From Amycolatopsis sp. CA-126428 (GTDB taxonomy: Bacteria > Actinomycetota > Actinomycetes > Mycobacteriales > Pseudonocardiaceae): 64,000 nucleotides of DNA. The stretch covers positions 1 through 64,000 of the forward strand of contig NZ_PPHF01000005.1 of assembly GCF_002904335.1 (NCBI RefSeq). Reading direction: 5' to 3'. This document shows, piece by piece, positions 51,104-59,510 of the stretch. The position numbers and the translations under genes were made by a program. The notes below the pieces were generated by a model. The model was not told where the DNA came from. It did not search any database and was given only the letters and a program-made list of their open reading frames with translations. Every line of letters begins with the position of its first letter. Within the stretch, counting starts at the first letter, position 1.

Positions 51104-51955
51104 ATGGACTTGCGGGTGCTCCGGTACTTCGTCGCGGTGGCCGAGGAGCGGCACATCGGCCGTGCGGCGAGCCGCCTGCACATGGCGCAGCCGCCGCTGA
51201 GCCGGGCGGTGCGCGGGCTGGAGGACGAGCTGGGCGCGACGCTGTTCGAGCGCACGCCCAAGGGGGTCGCGCTCACCGCCGCGGGAACGGCCCTGTTCGA
51301 CGAGGCCGTCGCGCTGCTGGCCCAGGCGGGCCGCATCCGCGACCGGGTGACCGCGGCGGCGGGCGCGGCGACCCTGACGGTCGGCACCCTGGCGGACGCG
51401 GCGGAGCAGGTCGGCGCCCGGCTGGTGCCGCTGTTCCGCGAGCAGTACCCGCACGTGGACGTCCGGGTGCACGAAACGGACCTGGCCGATCCGACGGCGG
51501 GCCTGCGCGCCGGCCTGGTCGACGTGACGCTGACCCGGACGCCGTTCGCAAGCGCGGGCCTCGGCGTCCACGTGCTGCGCCCGGTACGGGTGGGCGTGGT
51601 GCTGCGCGACGACGACCCCCTGGCCGGCCGGCCCGAGGTGTCGACGGCCGAGTTGACGGGCCGCCGCTGGGTCCGGCTCCCGGACGGCGCCGACGCCCGC
51701 TGGACGGCCTACTGGACGGGCGGCCCGCCCGGTGACGACGCCCCCGTCCTGCGGACGATCCAGGAGTGCCTGCAGGCGGTGCTGTGGAACGGCATCGCCG
51801 CCCTCGCCCCGGTCGACCAGCCGCTGCCGCCCGGGCTGCGGGTCGTGCCGGTGGCCGATCGCCCGCCCAGCGAGCTGGTGGTGGCGTGGCCGAAGGCGGG
51901 AAGCAGCCCGCTGGTGCGCGGTTTCGTGCGCATCGCGGCGGCGGCGAACCGGTGA
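51104..51955 (+). CDS. LysR-family regulator
   Basis: A 283-residue LysR protein. DLRVLRYFVAVAEERHIGRAASRLHMAQPPLSRAVRGLE is the helix-turn-helix, followed by a CbnR/CatR-like substrate-binding domain, a subgroup that often controls aromatic degradation. It is divergent from the decarboxylase-like gene, its likely target. ATG 51104 is probably leaderless. Its stop overlaps the start of a membrane-protein gene (GTGA). Confidence 0.9.
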   Translation: MDLRVLRYFVAVAEERHIGRAASRLHMAQPPLSRAVRGLEDELGATLFERTPKGVALTAAGTALFDEAVALLAQAGRIRDRVTAAAGAATLTVGTLADAAEQVGARLVPLFREQYPHVDVRVHETDLADPTAGLRAGLVDVTLTRTPFASAGLGVHVLRPVRVGVVLRDDDPLAGRPEVSTAELTGRRWVRLPDGADARWTAYWTGGPPGDDAPVLRTIQECLQAVLWNGIAALAPVDQPLPPGLRVVPVADRPPSELVVAWPKAGSSPLVRGFVRIAAAANR

Positions 51956-52716
51956 CGCTGCTGCTGAAGCTCGTCCTGGCGCCGTTGCTGGTGGTCGGCT
52001 CGTCGCTGGCCGGACGGCGCTGGGGCCCGGGCGTGACGGGTCTCCTGGTGGCGATGCCCGTGGTCGCGGGCCCGATCCTGCTGATCACGTACCTGGAGCA
52101 CGGGGCGGCGTTCGTCGCGCGGGCGGCGTCGGCGTCGTTGCTGGGGCTGGTGTCGCTGGCCGCGTTCGCGGTGGTGTTCGCGCGGGTGTCCCGGGCGCGC
52201 GGGTGGGCGGGCACGCTGCTGGTCGGCTGGCTCGTGTGCCTGGCGCTGGATCTGGCCCTGGATCTGGCCCTGTCGTTTGGGTTGGTGCCGGTGTGGGTGG
52301 TGCTCGGGCTGGCGCTGGCGGCGGCTTGGGCGGGCAGCCGGTTGCTGCCGGAGCCGGGGGAGGCCGGGCCGGTGACGCTGCCGTGGTGGGACCTGCCCGC
52401 CCGCGCGGCGGCGACGGCCGGGCTCGTGGTGGCCCTGACGGCGGCGGCCGGACGCCTCGGCCCCGACCTGACGGGCGTGCTGGCCCCCTTCCCGACCGGG
52501 ACGAGCGTGGTGGCGGTGTTCGCGCACGCGCAAGGCGGCCCGCCGGCGGCCGCGGCGACCGTGCGGGGCGTGTTGCGCGGGCTCGGCGGGTTTTCGGCGT
52601 TTTGTTTTCTGGTGGCGGTGCTGGTGGAGCCGATCGGTGGGTGGGCTTTCGTCGTTGCGGTCGCCGGGACGGTGGTGTGGCAATTCGCTGACAGTTGTCG
52701 TTCATTCGGGAAATGA
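51952..52716 (+). CDS. Integral membrane protein of unknown family
   Basis: A 254-residue protein with about seven or eight hydrophobic helices in two blocks (about 5-120 and 145-250), suggesting an internal repeat. Motifs such as VTGLLVAMPVVAGPILL and GVLAPFPTGTSVVAVFAHAQGG face each other in the two halves. No family is recognised with confidence. GTG 51952 overlaps the LysR stop, so it is probably part of the same transcript; it could be a carrier linked to the LysR target pathway. Confidence 0.75.
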   Translation: MTLLLKLVLAPLLVVGSSLAGRRWGPGVTGLLVAMPVVAGPILLITYLEHGAAFVARAASASLLGLVSLAAFAVVFARVSRARGWAGTLLVGWLVCLALDLALDLALSFGLVPVWVVLGLALAAAWAGSRLLPEPGEAGPVTLPWWDLPARAAATAGLVVALTAAAGRLGPDLTGVLAPFPTGTSVVAVFAHAQGGPPAAAATVRGVLRGLGGFSAFCFLVAVLVEPIGGWAFVVAVAGTVVWQFADSCRSFGK

Positions 52717-52726
52717 GGGGGCTTCG

Positions 52727-52732
52727 TACTAT
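52727..52732 (+). promoter_or_regulatory. Candidate -10 box (TACTAT) of the Scr1-type HTH gene
   Basis: TACTAT ends seven bases before ATG 52740. No ribosome site lies between, so the gene is probably leaderless. Confidence 0.5.
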
Positions 52733-52739
52733 CGCCCGC

Positions 52740-53573
52740 ATGAAACCGACTTCGTCTTCTCCTGGTTCACGGGCGTTGTCCGCGTCGCTGCGCGAAGTAC
52801 GCGAAGCGCGGAAGTTCGGGTTGCGCGAGCTGGCGCGGGCACTCGAGGTGGATCCGCGGTTGCTGTCCCAGTGGGAGCTGGGGATTCGGGTGCCGCCGAT
52901 CGAAGAGGTGGCCCGGATTCTGGGGTACCTCCGCGTGGATCGGGTGGTGACCAACCGGATCCTGGCCTTGGTGCAGCACGTGAAGGACCCCAACTGGCTG
53001 GACTCCAACCCGTCGGATCTCCCCGCCGCGCTCACCGGGGTGGTGCAGTGCGAACGGTCGGCCAGCTTGATCACCAACTGGTCCCCGCAGATCATTCCCG
53101 GGCTCCTGCAGACTCCCGACTATGCCCGCGCATTGTTGACCGCCTCCGAAATCAAGCTGGACGATGCCGATGCGCGGCTGGTCGGTCGCTTGGAGCGGCA
53201 GCGGATTCTGACCGGCCGTGAACCCGCCCACCTCAAGGCGATCTTGTCCGAGTCGGTGATCCGCGAGGTGGTCGGCGATACCGACATCATGTCCGATCAG
53301 ATCGACCATCTGCTCAGGTCAACTGTAAGATCTAACATTTCAGTGCGTATCGTGCCTGCCGCTGTGGGCTACCATCCGGGCAAGCTCGGCATGTTCACCC
53401 TCTATGACTTCCCGGCCGACCCGTCGATCGTGCTGCTCGAACACCTTCATGCCAGCGCCTTCATCAACGAGTTGGAGGCTATCTCCAGCTACCGGAAGCT
53501 GGTAAAGCTGTTGTCAGGCAAGGCTTTGAGCGAGGAGGCCTCGCGGGTCCTGCTGCAGGAGATGGCGCGATAG
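52740..53573 (+). CDS. Scr1-type HTH regulator (DUF5753)
   Basis: A 277-residue regulator. The N-terminal XRE helix-turn-helix (about 14-70) has LREVREARKFGLRELARALEVDPRLLSQWELG. The C-terminal DUF5753 domain has the hallmark SLITNWSPQIIPGLLQTPDYARALL and later VGYHPGKLGMFTLYDFPAD. Such proteins pair with a small DUF397 protein and control development or act as antitoxin-like regulators in streptomycetes and relatives. ATG 52740 is preferred over GTG-type starts further upstream because a TACTAT lies just before it. The DUF397 gene follows nine bases later. Confidence 0.92.
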   Translation: MKPTSSSPGSRALSASLREVREARKFGLRELARALEVDPRLLSQWELGIRVPPIEEVARILGYLRVDRVVTNRILALVQHVKDPNWLDSNPSDLPAALTGVVQCERSASLITNWSPQIIPGLLQTPDYARALLTASEIKLDDADARLVGRLERQRILTGREPAHLKAILSESVIREVVGDTDIMSDQIDHLLRSTVRSNISVRIVPAAVGYHPGKLGMFTLYDFPADPSIVLLEHLHASAFINELEAISSYRKLVKLLSGKALSEEASRVLLQEMAR

Positions 53574-53581
53574 GGAGCAGC

Positions 53582-53761
53582 GTGTTGACGTGGCGAAAGT
53601 CGAGCTACAGCGTGCAAACCGAATGCGTGGAGGTTCTCCTCGCCGAGACTGTTGGCGTGCGGGACACGAAAGCCCGTCACCTGGGCCAACTCACCGTCTC
53701 GCGCGCCGCGTGGACCGCGCTGATCTCAGTGGTGCAGCCAGCCCGCGAACACCGCGGGTGA
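53582..53761 (+). CDS. DUF397-domain protein (Scr1 partner)
   Basis: A 59-residue protein too short to appear in most listings. It reads WRKSSYS, then TECVEVL, VGVRDTKA, LTVSRAAWTALI, the complete DUF397 pattern. The gene begins nine bases after the Scr1-type HTH stop with GGGAGCAGC ahead of GTG 53582, so the two form an operon. DUF397 partners bind their HTH regulator; bldB/whiJ-type systems in streptomycetes have this layout. Its last 36 bases overlap the convergent membrane-protein gene. Confidence 0.88.
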   Translation: MLTWRKSSYSVQTECVEVLLAETVGVRDTKARHLGQLTVSRAAWTALISVVQPAREHRG

Positions 53762-54244
53762 AGCCGCAATCAGACTGAAGCGGATCCACCTTCCGGCGAG
53801 CCCCGTCGTCAGGAAGGTCGCGAGCCGCATCCGCACGAGGCCGGCCAGCACGCTCGTCGCCATGAACGGGGGCAGGCCGACCAGGGAACTCACTCCGTAC
53901 GTCCCGGCCATCCAATGCGGGTGCCGGTGGCAGCGCTCGCGCAGCCCGTCGACCCACCCGCGGATCCGCTTGGTCCGCAGCTGCCAGCGCACGCGCCGGG
54001 GCGTCAGCGGGCGCTCCCGGTGCAACCGGTCGTGCAGCGGCTTCGGGAGCTTGATCGTCCCGCGCGCGGCCAGGTAGTACAGCGTCTTCCCGGCGATCTG
54101 CCCGACGGCCACCGCCGCCCCGAGCCACAGCCAGTGCAGCCCTGGCTGGCTCGCGCACAGCCCGAGCAGGAAGACCTCGGCGTTGATCAGCGGCACGATG
54201 GCCGAGCCGAACGCGACGCCCAGCGTCAGCAGGATCCAGCTCAT
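53726..54244 (-). CDS. VTT/DedA-like membrane protein
   Basis: A 172-residue protein with about four hydrophobic segments. The N-terminal VAFGSAIVPLINAEVFLLGL resembles the re-entrant loop region of VTT/DedA (SNARE-associated) proteins, and GQIAGKTLYYLAARG is typical of the family, which moves phospholipids or takes part in envelope homeostasis. The Arg-rich middle (about 75-105) is an unusual insertion. ATG 54244 follows AGGAGGTGAC. Its C-terminus overlaps the DUF397 gene. Confidence 0.78.
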   Translation of the reverse strand: MSWILLTLGVAFGSAIVPLINAEVFLLGLCASQPGLHWLWLGAAVAVGQIAGKTLYYLAARGTIKLPKPLHDRLHRERPLTPRRVRWQLRTKRIRGWVDGLRERCHRHPHWMAGTYGVSSLVGLPPFMATSVLAGLVRMRLATFLTTGLAGRWIRFSLIAASPAVFAGWLHH

Positions 54245-54397
54245 CGTGTCACCTCCTGAAAACCGCTCGCGTTCTTCCAAGTTATCAGTCCGAAATCTCC
54301 GCGCACGGGGGTTAGCCCCCGTCTTCGGCCGGTGGTCCGCACCAGAAGATCACCTGCCGGACGGCTTCCCGTCACTCTCCGCCGGAACACTGACGGG

Positions 54398-55063
54398 GTG
54401 GCCGCCGAGCAACCCCGTACGCCCGCCGACCGATTCGGCGCCCTGTGCCGGGCCGTCGTGCGCGTACTGCCCTGGGGTCTGTCGCGGATCGTGGCGCCGA
54501 CGTTTCTCGGGTTCTGCCTGATCAACGGGTTCACGTTCGGCGTCGACCTCACGCTGCTGACCGTCTTCCACGGTGTGCTCGGCTGGCCGGTGTGGCTGGC
54601 GATCACGCTGGCGTACGCCTGCGCGTTCGGGCTGAGCTTCGCGCTGAACCGGACGTTCAACTTCCATTCCCACGCCGCCGTCGGAATCCAACTGGTGCTT
54701 TACACAGGTGCGATAGCTGTCAATTACGCGGCGTTCCTGCTGGGTGTGGGCGCGGGTCTGACGGCGCTGGGCGTCGAATACCACGTCTCGCGGGTGCTCG
54801 CGGGCGTGGGCGAGGGCGTGTTCATGTACGCCGTGATGCGGTGGGTGATCTTCCGCGACTCAGGTGAGACTGAGGTCGAGGGTGCCGGTGAGCCGGACCT
54901 CGCGGAGGGTGCGCTCGCCGGTGTCGAGGGTGCGGACGGTGCCGTCGGGGTTCCAGCCGGCCCGGCGGTAGAAGCCGAGGGTGGCGTGGTCGCCCTGGGC
55001 GACCCAGGCGATGCCCCGGGAGGCGCCGTCGGCCCGCAGGCCCGCGGCGGCCGTCGCGAGTAG
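54398..55063 (+). CDS. GtrA-family membrane protein with long C-terminal run-on
   Basis: A 221-residue reading frame whose first about 155 residues form a GtrA domain of four helices (LGFCLINGFTFGVDLTLL, LAYACAFGLSFALNRTFNF, VLYTGAIAVNYAAFLLGV, VFMYAVMRWVIFRDSG). GtrA proteins flip or carry lipid-linked sugars. The remaining about 65 residues, acidic and Gly/Ala-rich, are read opposite the convergent GNAT gene and look like non-family run-on. The two genes overlap by 204 bases. GTG 54398 lacks a strong ribosome site. Confidence 0.82.
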   Translation: MAAEQPRTPADRFGALCRAVVRVLPWGLSRIVAPTFLGFCLINGFTFGVDLTLLTVFHGVLGWPVWLAITLAYACAFGLSFALNRTFNFHSHAAVGIQLVLYTGAIAVNYAAFLLGVGAGLTALGVEYHVSRVLAGVGEGVFMYAVMRWVIFRDSGETEVEGAGEPDLAEGALAGVEGADGAVGVPAGPAVEAEGGVVALGDPGDAPGGAVGPQARGGRRE

Positions 55064-55417
55064 CCGCCCGGCGTGCCCGCGGCGTCCCCAGCGCGGCTCG
55101 ACGAGCAGGGTGGCGATCAGCCCGGTGGTCGCGGCGTCCTCGGGCAGGCTGCCGTCCGCGGCGGCGACCTCGTCTTCGGGGGCCTGGCCGGCGACGCAGA
55201 AGCCGACGGTGAACTCACCCTCGGTGGCGACGTAGACGAGGCTGCCGGGGTAGTCGATGGTCTCGGTCCAGGTGCCGGCGAGGTCGGTGGCGTCCAGCTG
55301 CGCGAGAGCCTGCTTGCCGAGCAGGTCCTCGTAGGCGGCGTGCCAGGTTTCGCGCTGGATGCGGGCGATCTCCGCGGCGTCGGACAGATCGGCGGGACGG
55401 ACGGCGGCGTCGCTCAT
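54860..55417 (-). CDS. GNAT-family N-acetyltransferase
   Basis: A 185-residue GNAT enzyme. RPADLSDAAEIARIQRETWHAAYEDLLG is the N-terminal helix, LLVEPRWGRRGHAGRLLATAA the acetyl-CoA loop, and HATLGFYRRAGWNPDGTVR the C-terminal strand. The type resembles RimI/phosphinothricin-style acetyltransferases; the acceptor is unknown. ATG 55417 has TAATTT eight bases upstream on the minus strand. Its 3' part overlaps the GtrA frame. Confidence 0.9.
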   Translation of the reverse strand: MSDAAVRPADLSDAAEIARIQRETWHAAYEDLLGKQALAQLDATDLAGTWTETIDYPGSLVYVATEGEFTVGFCVAGQAPEDEVAAADGSLPEDAATTGLIATLLVEPRWGRRGHAGRLLATAAAGLRADGASRGIAWVAQGDHATLGFYRRAGWNPDGTVRTLDTGERTLREVRLTGTLDLSLT

Positions 55418-55528
55418 AGTGGGTGAAATTAGTACAGCGGAGCGCAGCTCCTCCGTTGAGGGCGGTGGTGGGGGCATGGATGGATGGCCGCCGTTTTTGT
55501 CGGTGGTGGGTGGCACCATGAGCTCACC

Positions 55529-56743
55529 ATGCAAACGATCAGCGTCTCGACGGCCCGGAAGACGTTCCTGGCCGCACAGGGCTTCACCGACCCGCGTCCG
55601 TCCGGCGTGCCTTCGCGGCAGCACCTGAAACGGGTGTTGTCGAGAGTCCAGCTGCTGCAGCTGGACTCGGTGAACGTCGCGGTCCGGGCGCACTACATGC
55701 CGGTGTTCTCGCGGCTGGGCGCGTACGACCCGGCGCTGCTCGACGAAGCGGCGTGGGCGCACTCGGCGCGCCGCCCGCGGATGCTGGTGGAGACGTGGGC
55801 GCACGAGGCGAGCCTGCTCCCGATCGAGGACTGGCCCTTGATCCGCTCGGGCGCCAAACGCGACGGCTGGTGGCGGCACTACGGGCCGTTGATCGAGAAG
55901 TCGCCGGGCCTGGTCGAGGAGATCTTGTCGGTGGTCAAGGAGCTGGGCCCGATCGGCGCGGGCGGCATCGAGCGCGCGGTGGAGGCGGACGCCCGGCGCC
56001 GCGGCCCGGGCTCGTGGTGGGAGCGCTCGGAGGTCAAGCGCGTCTGCGAGTACCTGTTCGGCATCGGCCAGCTGACGACGGGCACGCGCCGGTCGTTCGA
56101 GCGGCTCTACGACCTGACCGAGCGCGTGGTCCCGCCGGAGATCCTGGCCCGTTCGGTGTCCGCGGAGGAGGGCGCGCGGGGCTTGATATCGCGTTCGGCC
56201 CGGGCGCTGGGGGTGGCGACGGAGACGGACCTGCGCGACTACTACCGCCTCGGCCCGGCCCCGGCTCGCCAGGCGGTGGCGGAGCTGGTGGAGTCGGGCG
56301 AGCTGGAGCCCCTCGCGGTCCGCGGCTGGAAGCAGCTCGCGTACCGCCATGCTTCGGCTCGGACACCGCGGAACGTGACGGGCCGGGCGCTGCTGTGCCC
56401 GTTCGACCCGCTGATCTGGGAGCGAGCGAGGACCGAGCGGCTGTTCGGCTTCCACTACCGGATCGAGATCTACGTCCCGGAGCCGAAGAGGGTGTACGGC
56501 TACTACGTGTTCCCGTTCCTCCTGGACGGCTCGCTCGTCGCCCGGGTGGACCTGAAGTCCGACCGCGCGGCGGGGGTGCTGCGGGTCCAGGGAGCGTTCG
56601 CGGAGGAAGGTGCGGACGTGGCCCGGGTGCTGCCGGAGCTGGCGGCGGAGTTGCGGCACATGGCGGAGTGGCTGGGGCTGTCGGGCGTGACGGTCGGTTC
56701 CCGGGGCGACCTGGCCCCGGCTCTGGCCCGGTTGGTCCGCTGA
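55529..56743 (+). CDS. AlkX/YcaQ-like DNA glycosylase (HTH_42)
   Basis: A 404-residue member of the winged-helix DNA-binding family that contains YcaQ and AlkZ. The catalytic motif reads Q44-L45-D46 in LLQLDSVNVAVRAHY, the Gln-x-Asp form seen in the YcaQ/AlkX branch that removes alkylated bases and unhooks interstrand crosslinks. Tandem winged helices follow (LISRSARALGVATETDLRDYY), and PFDPLIWERARTERLFGF is a family signature. ATG 55529. It stands alone, as these genes often do, and may protect against endogenous alkylating metabolites. Confidence 0.88.
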   Translation: MQTISVSTARKTFLAAQGFTDPRPSGVPSRQHLKRVLSRVQLLQLDSVNVAVRAHYMPVFSRLGAYDPALLDEAAWAHSARRPRMLVETWAHEASLLPIEDWPLIRSGAKRDGWWRHYGPLIEKSPGLVEEILSVVKELGPIGAGGIERAVEADARRRGPGSWWERSEVKRVCEYLFGIGQLTTGTRRSFERLYDLTERVVPPEILARSVSAEEGARGLISRSARALGVATETDLRDYYRLGPAPARQAVAELVESGELEPLAVRGWKQLAYRHASARTPRNVTGRALLCPFDPLIWERARTERLFGFHYRIEIYVPEPKRVYGYYVFPFLLDGSLVARVDLKSDRAAGVLRVQGAFAEEGADVARVLPELAAELRHMAEWLGLSGVTVGSRGDLAPALARLVR

Positions 56744-56750
56744 GGAGGCC

Positions 56751-56781
56751 TTGACCTTGACACAGTGACAAGGTCTTCACT
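56751..56781 (+). promoter_or_regulatory. MerR-type promoter/operator with 19-bp spacer
   Basis: TTGACC (56751-56756) and TTCACT (56776-56781) are 19 bases apart. The spacer holds an imperfect palindrome (56754-56774, ACCTTG, nine bases, CAAGGT). A 19-base spacer with a central dyad is the signature of promoters twisted into activity by MerR proteins. The MerR gene is the second gene of the operon. Confidence 0.7.
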
Positions 56782-56793
56782 GCGGGGGAGGAG

Positions 56794-57468
56794 GTGGTCA
56801 CCATCAACCACGCAACGGACACCCGGCTGCTTGACGCGCTGGGCGCGGCGAACCCGTCGACCCGGCTCCAGGCGGCGCTGGCCGCGGGCACCCGGGCCGA
56901 CCCCGGCCTCGCCGAGGCGCTCGTGACGCGGTGCGCGGCGGAACCGGACTTCTTCGTCCGCGACATGCTCACCTGGGCGCTGACCCGCCTGCCCGCGGAG
57001 TTGACCGTGCCCAGGCTCGTCGCGGAACTCCGCTCCGGCCGGGCCCAGGCCCGCAGCCAGGCCCTGCACACGCTGTCGAAGATCGGCGACCGCAGGGCGT
57101 GGCCGGCGCTCACCCGGGAGCTACTGCACGACCCGGACGACGAAGTCGCGCGAAGCGCCTGGCGGGCGGCCGTCGTCCTCGTGCCGCCGGGGGAACACGC
57201 GACCCTGGCGGCCGAGCTGGCTCGTCAGCTCGGCCGGGGTGACCGGGCCGTGCAGCTGAGCCTCAGCCGGGCCCTCGTCGCGCTCGGCGACGTGACCGAA
57301 GGGGCCTTGCGGGCGGGGCTGGTGAGCGCCGACCCGGCCGTGCGCGCGCACGCCCGCGCCACGGAACGGCTCCTGCACGACCCGGAGGCCGGGTTCGACC
57401 TGGCCGTCGACGAGGCGAAGCGGATCGTCGCGCTCGGCCCGGAACGCGCTGCGAGCGAGGCGTGCTGA
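56794..57468 (+). CDS. HEAT-repeat protein
   Basis: A 224-residue all-helical protein made of HEAT/PBS-lyase-type repeats (for example AALAAGTRADPGLAEALVTRC, ALHTLSKIGDRRAWPALTREL, VARSAWRAAVVLVP), suggesting a protein-binding scaffold. GTG 56794 lies about 12 bases after the -10 box, with GGGGGAGGAG just upstream. It is the first gene of a MerR-controlled operon and overlaps the MerR gene by seven bases. The partner is unknown. Confidence 0.8.
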   Translation: MVTINHATDTRLLDALGAANPSTRLQAALAAGTRADPGLAEALVTRCAAEPDFFVRDMLTWALTRLPAELTVPRLVAELRSGRAQARSQALHTLSKIGDRRAWPALTRELLHDPDDEVARSAWRAAVVLVPPGEHATLAAELARQLGRGDRAVQLSLSRALVALGDVTEGALRAGLVSADPAVRAHARATERLLHDPEAGFDLAVDEAKRIVALGPERAASEAC

Positions 57469-58451
57469 TTGGCGAGGTGGCCCGCCGGTCCGGGGTGAGT
57501 CCGCGGATGCTGCGGCACTACGACTCCCTCGGGCTGGTGCGGCCGACCGGGCGGACCGTCGGCGGCTACCGCGAGTACGCCGAGGCGGACATCCGCCGCA
57601 TCTTCCACGTCGAAGGCCTGCGGTCGCTGGGGATGTCGCTGCGGCAGATCGGCCAGGCGCTGGCGGATCCGGCCTTCACACCGTCCACTTTGGTCGGTGA
57701 GCTGATCCGGCGGACCGAGGACAGGCTGGAACGGGAACGGGAACTGCTCGAGCGGCTCCGTGCGATCGACGCCTCGGAGCCCACCGGGTGGGACGGCGTC
57801 CTGCACGTCGTCGAGCTCCTGCACGGGCTCGATTCCCCGAGCCCGGCGCGCCGGCAGCAGGCCGCGCTGGACGTGCCGCTCCCCACCGAGCTGCTGGCCA
57901 GGGCGGTGCTGACCGAAACGAACCCGAACGTCGCCGGAGCCCTGCGCTGGGCGCTGGCGCGGGCGGGCGCGGACGGCTTGCCGGCGTTGGCCGCCGGGCT
58001 GCGTTCACCCGACGCCGAAGTCCGGCGGCGCGCGGTCCTGGCGATCGCCGAGCTGCCGGGCGAAGAGGCGGCCGCGGCTTTGGCGGCCGCGCTCGAGGAT
58101 CCGGAGCCGGGCATCCGCCGCCACGCGGCACTGGCCGCCGGCCGTCGCGGAACGACGGCCGCGGTCCCGATCCTGGTCGGCATGGTGGCCGAGGGAACGA
58201 ACGACGTCGAAGCGGCGGAGGTCCTGGGCACCCTGGCCCTGGACCCCGAATCGGGTCGCCGGATCGTGAGTGCGCTGGCTGCCGAGCTGTCTGCGGAGAC
58301 CGCTGTGCGGATCCGGGTGGCCCAGGCGCTCGCCGAACTCCCGGCTCCACTGGCACAGGACACCCTGCGGCGCATGGGCGACGACGAGGACCGGGTGGTC
58401 GCGCTGATCGCTTCGGCGGTGACGGAGGCGCTGGGCCGGTCCGGTTCGTAG
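57462..58451 (+). CDS. MerR-HEAT fusion regulator
   Basis: A 329-residue protein. The MerR winged helix (1-70, IGEVARRSGVSPRMLRHYDSLGLVRP.R..GYREY) is followed by a short coiled-coil (about 75-105, IRRTEDRLERERELLERLRAI). A C-terminal array of HEAT repeats (about 120-325) replaces the usual effector domain. No Cys metal-binding cluster is present. It overlaps the upstream HEAT gene and probably activates its own operon from the 19-bp-spacer promoter. The HEAT domain may bind a protein signal rather than a small molecule. Confidence 0.88.
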   Translation: MLIGEVARRSGVSPRMLRHYDSLGLVRPTGRTVGGYREYAEADIRRIFHVEGLRSLGMSLRQIGQALADPAFTPSTLVGELIRRTEDRLERERELLERLRAIDASEPTGWDGVLHVVELLHGLDSPSPARRQQAALDVPLPTELLARAVLTETNPNVAGALRWALARAGADGLPALAAGLRSPDAEVRRRAVLAIAELPGEEAAAALAAALEDPEPGIRRHAALAAGRRGTTAAVPILVGMVAEGTNDVEAAEVLGTLALDPESGRRIVSALAAELSAETAVRIRVAQALAELPAPLAQDTLRRMGDDEDRVVALIASAVTEALGRSGS

Positions 58452-58523
58452 GTCCCCCGGCGCTGTGCCCGTCCGCCGGCATCGCCGGATTTCTGCGGGC
58501 CCTTTCGCTGGCATCTCGCGCGA

Positions 58524-58561
58524 ACGGGCCGTTCCCGGCACCCCCGCCGGGAACGGCCCGT
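58524..58561. terminator. Bidirectional hairpin between convergent genes
   Basis: A perfect 16-bp stem (58524-58539 with 58546-58561, core ACGGGCCGTTCCCGGC) and a six-base loop, followed by CCTTCCCCCTT. It separates the MerR-HEAT and DUF4097 genes. Confidence 0.85.
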
Positions 58562-58574
58562 CCTTCCCCCTTAC

Positions 58575-59498
58575 TCAGCCCGCCGCGCGCGTCACCACGG
58601 CGTTGCCGGTGCCCGTGCGGGCGCGGACCTTCAGCTTCACGCCGCCCTCGGGGGCGCTGTCGGCGACGTCCAGCTCGCTGGAGACGCGGCCGCCGCTGGA
58701 GGTCAGGTCGACCTCGGCGGACGTCCCGCCGCGGATGCCGATCCGGACCTCGCCCGAGCCGGTGATCAGGTCGAGCGAGCCCGAGGCGGCGTCGGCCACC
58801 GACAGGTCGCCGCTGCCGGTGCGGGCCATCACCTCGCCGGAGACCGCGCCCAGCCAGACGTCGCCGGTGCCGGTGGCCAGCGTGGCGGACCCGCTGATCG
58901 ACGACGCCTCGACGGGGCCGCTGCCGCTGCGCAGCTGCAGCCCGCCCAGCGTCGGGCCGAGCTTGACGGCGCCGCTGCCGGTGCGGATGGTGGCCGAGCC
59001 GTCGGCGCGGTCGAGCTTGACCTCGCCGGAGCCGGTCAGCAGGTCGACGCGGCCGGCCGAGCCGGTGACGGTGACGTCCACCGCGCCCGCCCGCACCTCG
59101 ACGTGCGAGCCCGCCGGCGCGTGCACCTTCACCGCGAGGGCGACGTTCCGCAGCTGCCACGCCTTCGGGGCCTGGACGACCAGGCGGTGGCCGAGCTTCT
59201 CGATCCGGCTCTGCCGCACGGCCTCGGCGGGGGAGGCGCCCGGATCGACGCCCAGCTGGTCGCCGAAGCGCTCGCCGACCCAGGACAGCAGGCTGTTGAC
59301 CCCCGCCACCCACGGCTGCTGCTCGCCCTGGTCGTGCCGCAGCTCCACGCGGGCGCCGGAGTCGCCCTCGAGGACGACTTCGACGCGCCCGATCGTCACG
59401 CTGATGTCGAGCTCCAGCGGGACGTCGGTCTCGAACTCGTCCACCCGGACCAGTTCGTCGTTCGGCTCTTCGGCCGGTGTGGTCTGTTCTTCACTCAT
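58575..59498 (-). CDS. DUF4097-type beta-strand repeat protein
   Basis: A 307-residue protein. An acidic N-terminus (about 1-30) and an alpha/beta segment precede a right-handed beta-helix-like domain (about 130-300) built of short repeats with TGSG signatures, for example TGSGEVKLDRADGS, TGSGAVKLGPTLGG and TGSGDLSVADAAS. This is the DUF4097/DUF2807 fold. There is no signal peptide, so it is cytoplasmic. It is the second gene of an operon headed by a ribbon-helix-helix protein, 12 bases downstream. Function unknown. Confidence 0.85.
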   Translation of the reverse strand: MSEEQTTPAEEPNDELVRVDEFETDVPLELDISVTIGRVEVVLEGDSGARVELRHDQGEQQPWVAGVNSLLSWVGERFGDQLGVDPGASPAEAVRQSRIEKLGHRLVVQAPKAWQLRNVALAVKVHAPAGSHVEVRAGAVDVTVTGSAGRVDLLTGSGEVKLDRADGSATIRTGSGAVKLGPTLGGLQLRSGSGPVEASSISGSATLATGTGDVWLGAVSGEVMARTGSGDLSVADAASGSLDLITGSGEVRIGIRGGTSAEVDLTSSGGRVSSELDVADSAPEGGVKLKVRARTGTGNAVVTRAAG

Positions 59499-59510
59499 CG
59501 TCTCGTCCCC

